Source: Ilumatobacteraceae bacterium
GTDB lineage: Bacteria; Actinomycetota; Acidimicrobiia; Acidimicrobiales; Ilumatobacteraceae
DNA: 6,265 nt
Direction: 5' to 3'
Assembly (NCBI GenBank): GCA_019090765.1
Contig: JAHRVJ010000306.1
Coordinates: forward strand, 1 to 6,265
Shown: in pieces, positions 6,050 through 6,265 of the stretch
Layout of the letters: every line of letters starts with the position of its first letter
Numbering within the stretch: position 1 is the stretch's first letter
The notes under the pieces: generated by a model
What the model was told of the DNA's origin: nothing
Database searches by the model: none
The model's input: the letters and a program-made list of their open reading frames with translations, nothing else
Position numbers and translations under genes: made by a program

Positions 6050-6265
6050 TCAGTCGATTTTTCCAGCCAGCACAACGATGCCTGAGGAGGCCGCGCCGCC
6101 ACCTTCGGTTTGCAGGGTGACGGTCAAGATCGGGTATTCGTCGAGTGCTACTCCCGCCCACAACTGGATCGAACCGTCTCCGCCGCGGAGGTGGAATGTG
6201 CCTGCGCTCACCCCAACCTCAGGGCTCTTGCGTAGCCATGCTTCGTAGTAGAATCCATCCGGAGC
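6050..6265 (-). CDS. RskA-like anti-sigma factor, C-terminal fragment
   Basis: On the minus strand the frame is open from the window edge (6265) to a TGA at 6052-6050, giving 71 visible residues with no start inside the window. The fragment runs from APDGFYYEAWL through SAGTFHLRGGDGS and LWAGVALDEYPILTVTLQTE to SSGIVVLAGKID. The order YEAWL, then AGTF, then LTVTL with a Gly-rich turn, then VVLAG resembles the C-terminal extracytoplasmic domain of anti-sigma-K (RskA) type proteins, which hold a sigma factor at the membrane through an N-terminal domain. That N-terminal domain and any sigma gene would lie beyond 6265. It precedes the lipoprotein gene on the same strand. Another surface-domain protein with this fold is possible. 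Confidence 0.6.
   Translation of the reverse strand, partial: APDGFYYEAWLRKSPEVGVSAGTFHLRGGDGSIQLWAGVALDEYPILTVTLQTEGGGAASSGIVVLAGKID

Noticed and set aside
5926..6102. N-terminal extension of the lipoprotein to an ATG at 6102
   Set aside because: It would place 59 residues before the signal peptide and overlap the anti-sigma-like gene; the ATG at 5925 has its own ribosome site.
5961..6248. 95-residue plus-strand ORF at the right edge
   Set aside because: It overlaps the minus-strand anti-sigma-like frame, which has recognisable domain order; the plus-strand product has none.

Overview
The window reads as ordinary chromosome from a high-GC Gram-positive bacterium, most likely an actinobacterium and possibly of the class Acidimicrobiia. 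The evidence is an estimated GC of about 60%, GTG starts, a dapA-RNase J gene pair of the kind found in actinobacteria, a COG4315-type lipoprotein and an RskA-like anti-sigma fragment. The class-level placement is an inference from protein style, not a computed phylogeny.

Layout, left to right. Positions 2-1126 (+) hold most of a ferritin-like diiron protein whose N-terminus lies outside the window. Positions 1127-1436 are a 310-base gap with two tandem copies of a long imperfect hairpin sharing an identical 21-bp arm, followed by a leader that contains a possible 25-codon ORF ending in a TGATG overlap with dapA. Positions 1437-2327 (+) are dapA and 2320-4059 (+) are RNase J, overlapping by 8 bases. 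Positions 4097-5368 (+) encode a radical SAM/SPASM enzyme of the anaerobic sulfatase-maturase type, with a -10-like box placed as expected for a leaderless transcript. A 62-base gap with an imperfect hairpin separates this from two minus-strand genes: a small lipoprotein with the Lipoprotein_15 (COG4315) repeat (5431-5925) and, upstream of it, the last 71 codons of a gene whose product resembles the C-terminal domain of RskA-type anti-sigma factors (6050-6265). That fragment has no start codon in the window.

How the genes relate. dapA supplies the lysine and diaminopimelate branch, and RNase J handles RNA processing and decay. Their pairing looks like a conserved translationally coupled operon rather than a shared pathway. 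The maturase would convert an active-site Cys or Ser of a type I sulfatase to formylglycine, but no sulfatase is visible here. The minus-strand pair looks like the tail of a sigma/anti-sigma/lipoprotein locus, with an ECF-like promoter candidate in front of the lipoprotein. No mobile element, CRISPR array, tRNA or rRNA was seen. I found no clear undescribed system; the most useful leads are the hairpin repeats, the dapA leader ORFs and the anti-sigma/lipoprotein locus.
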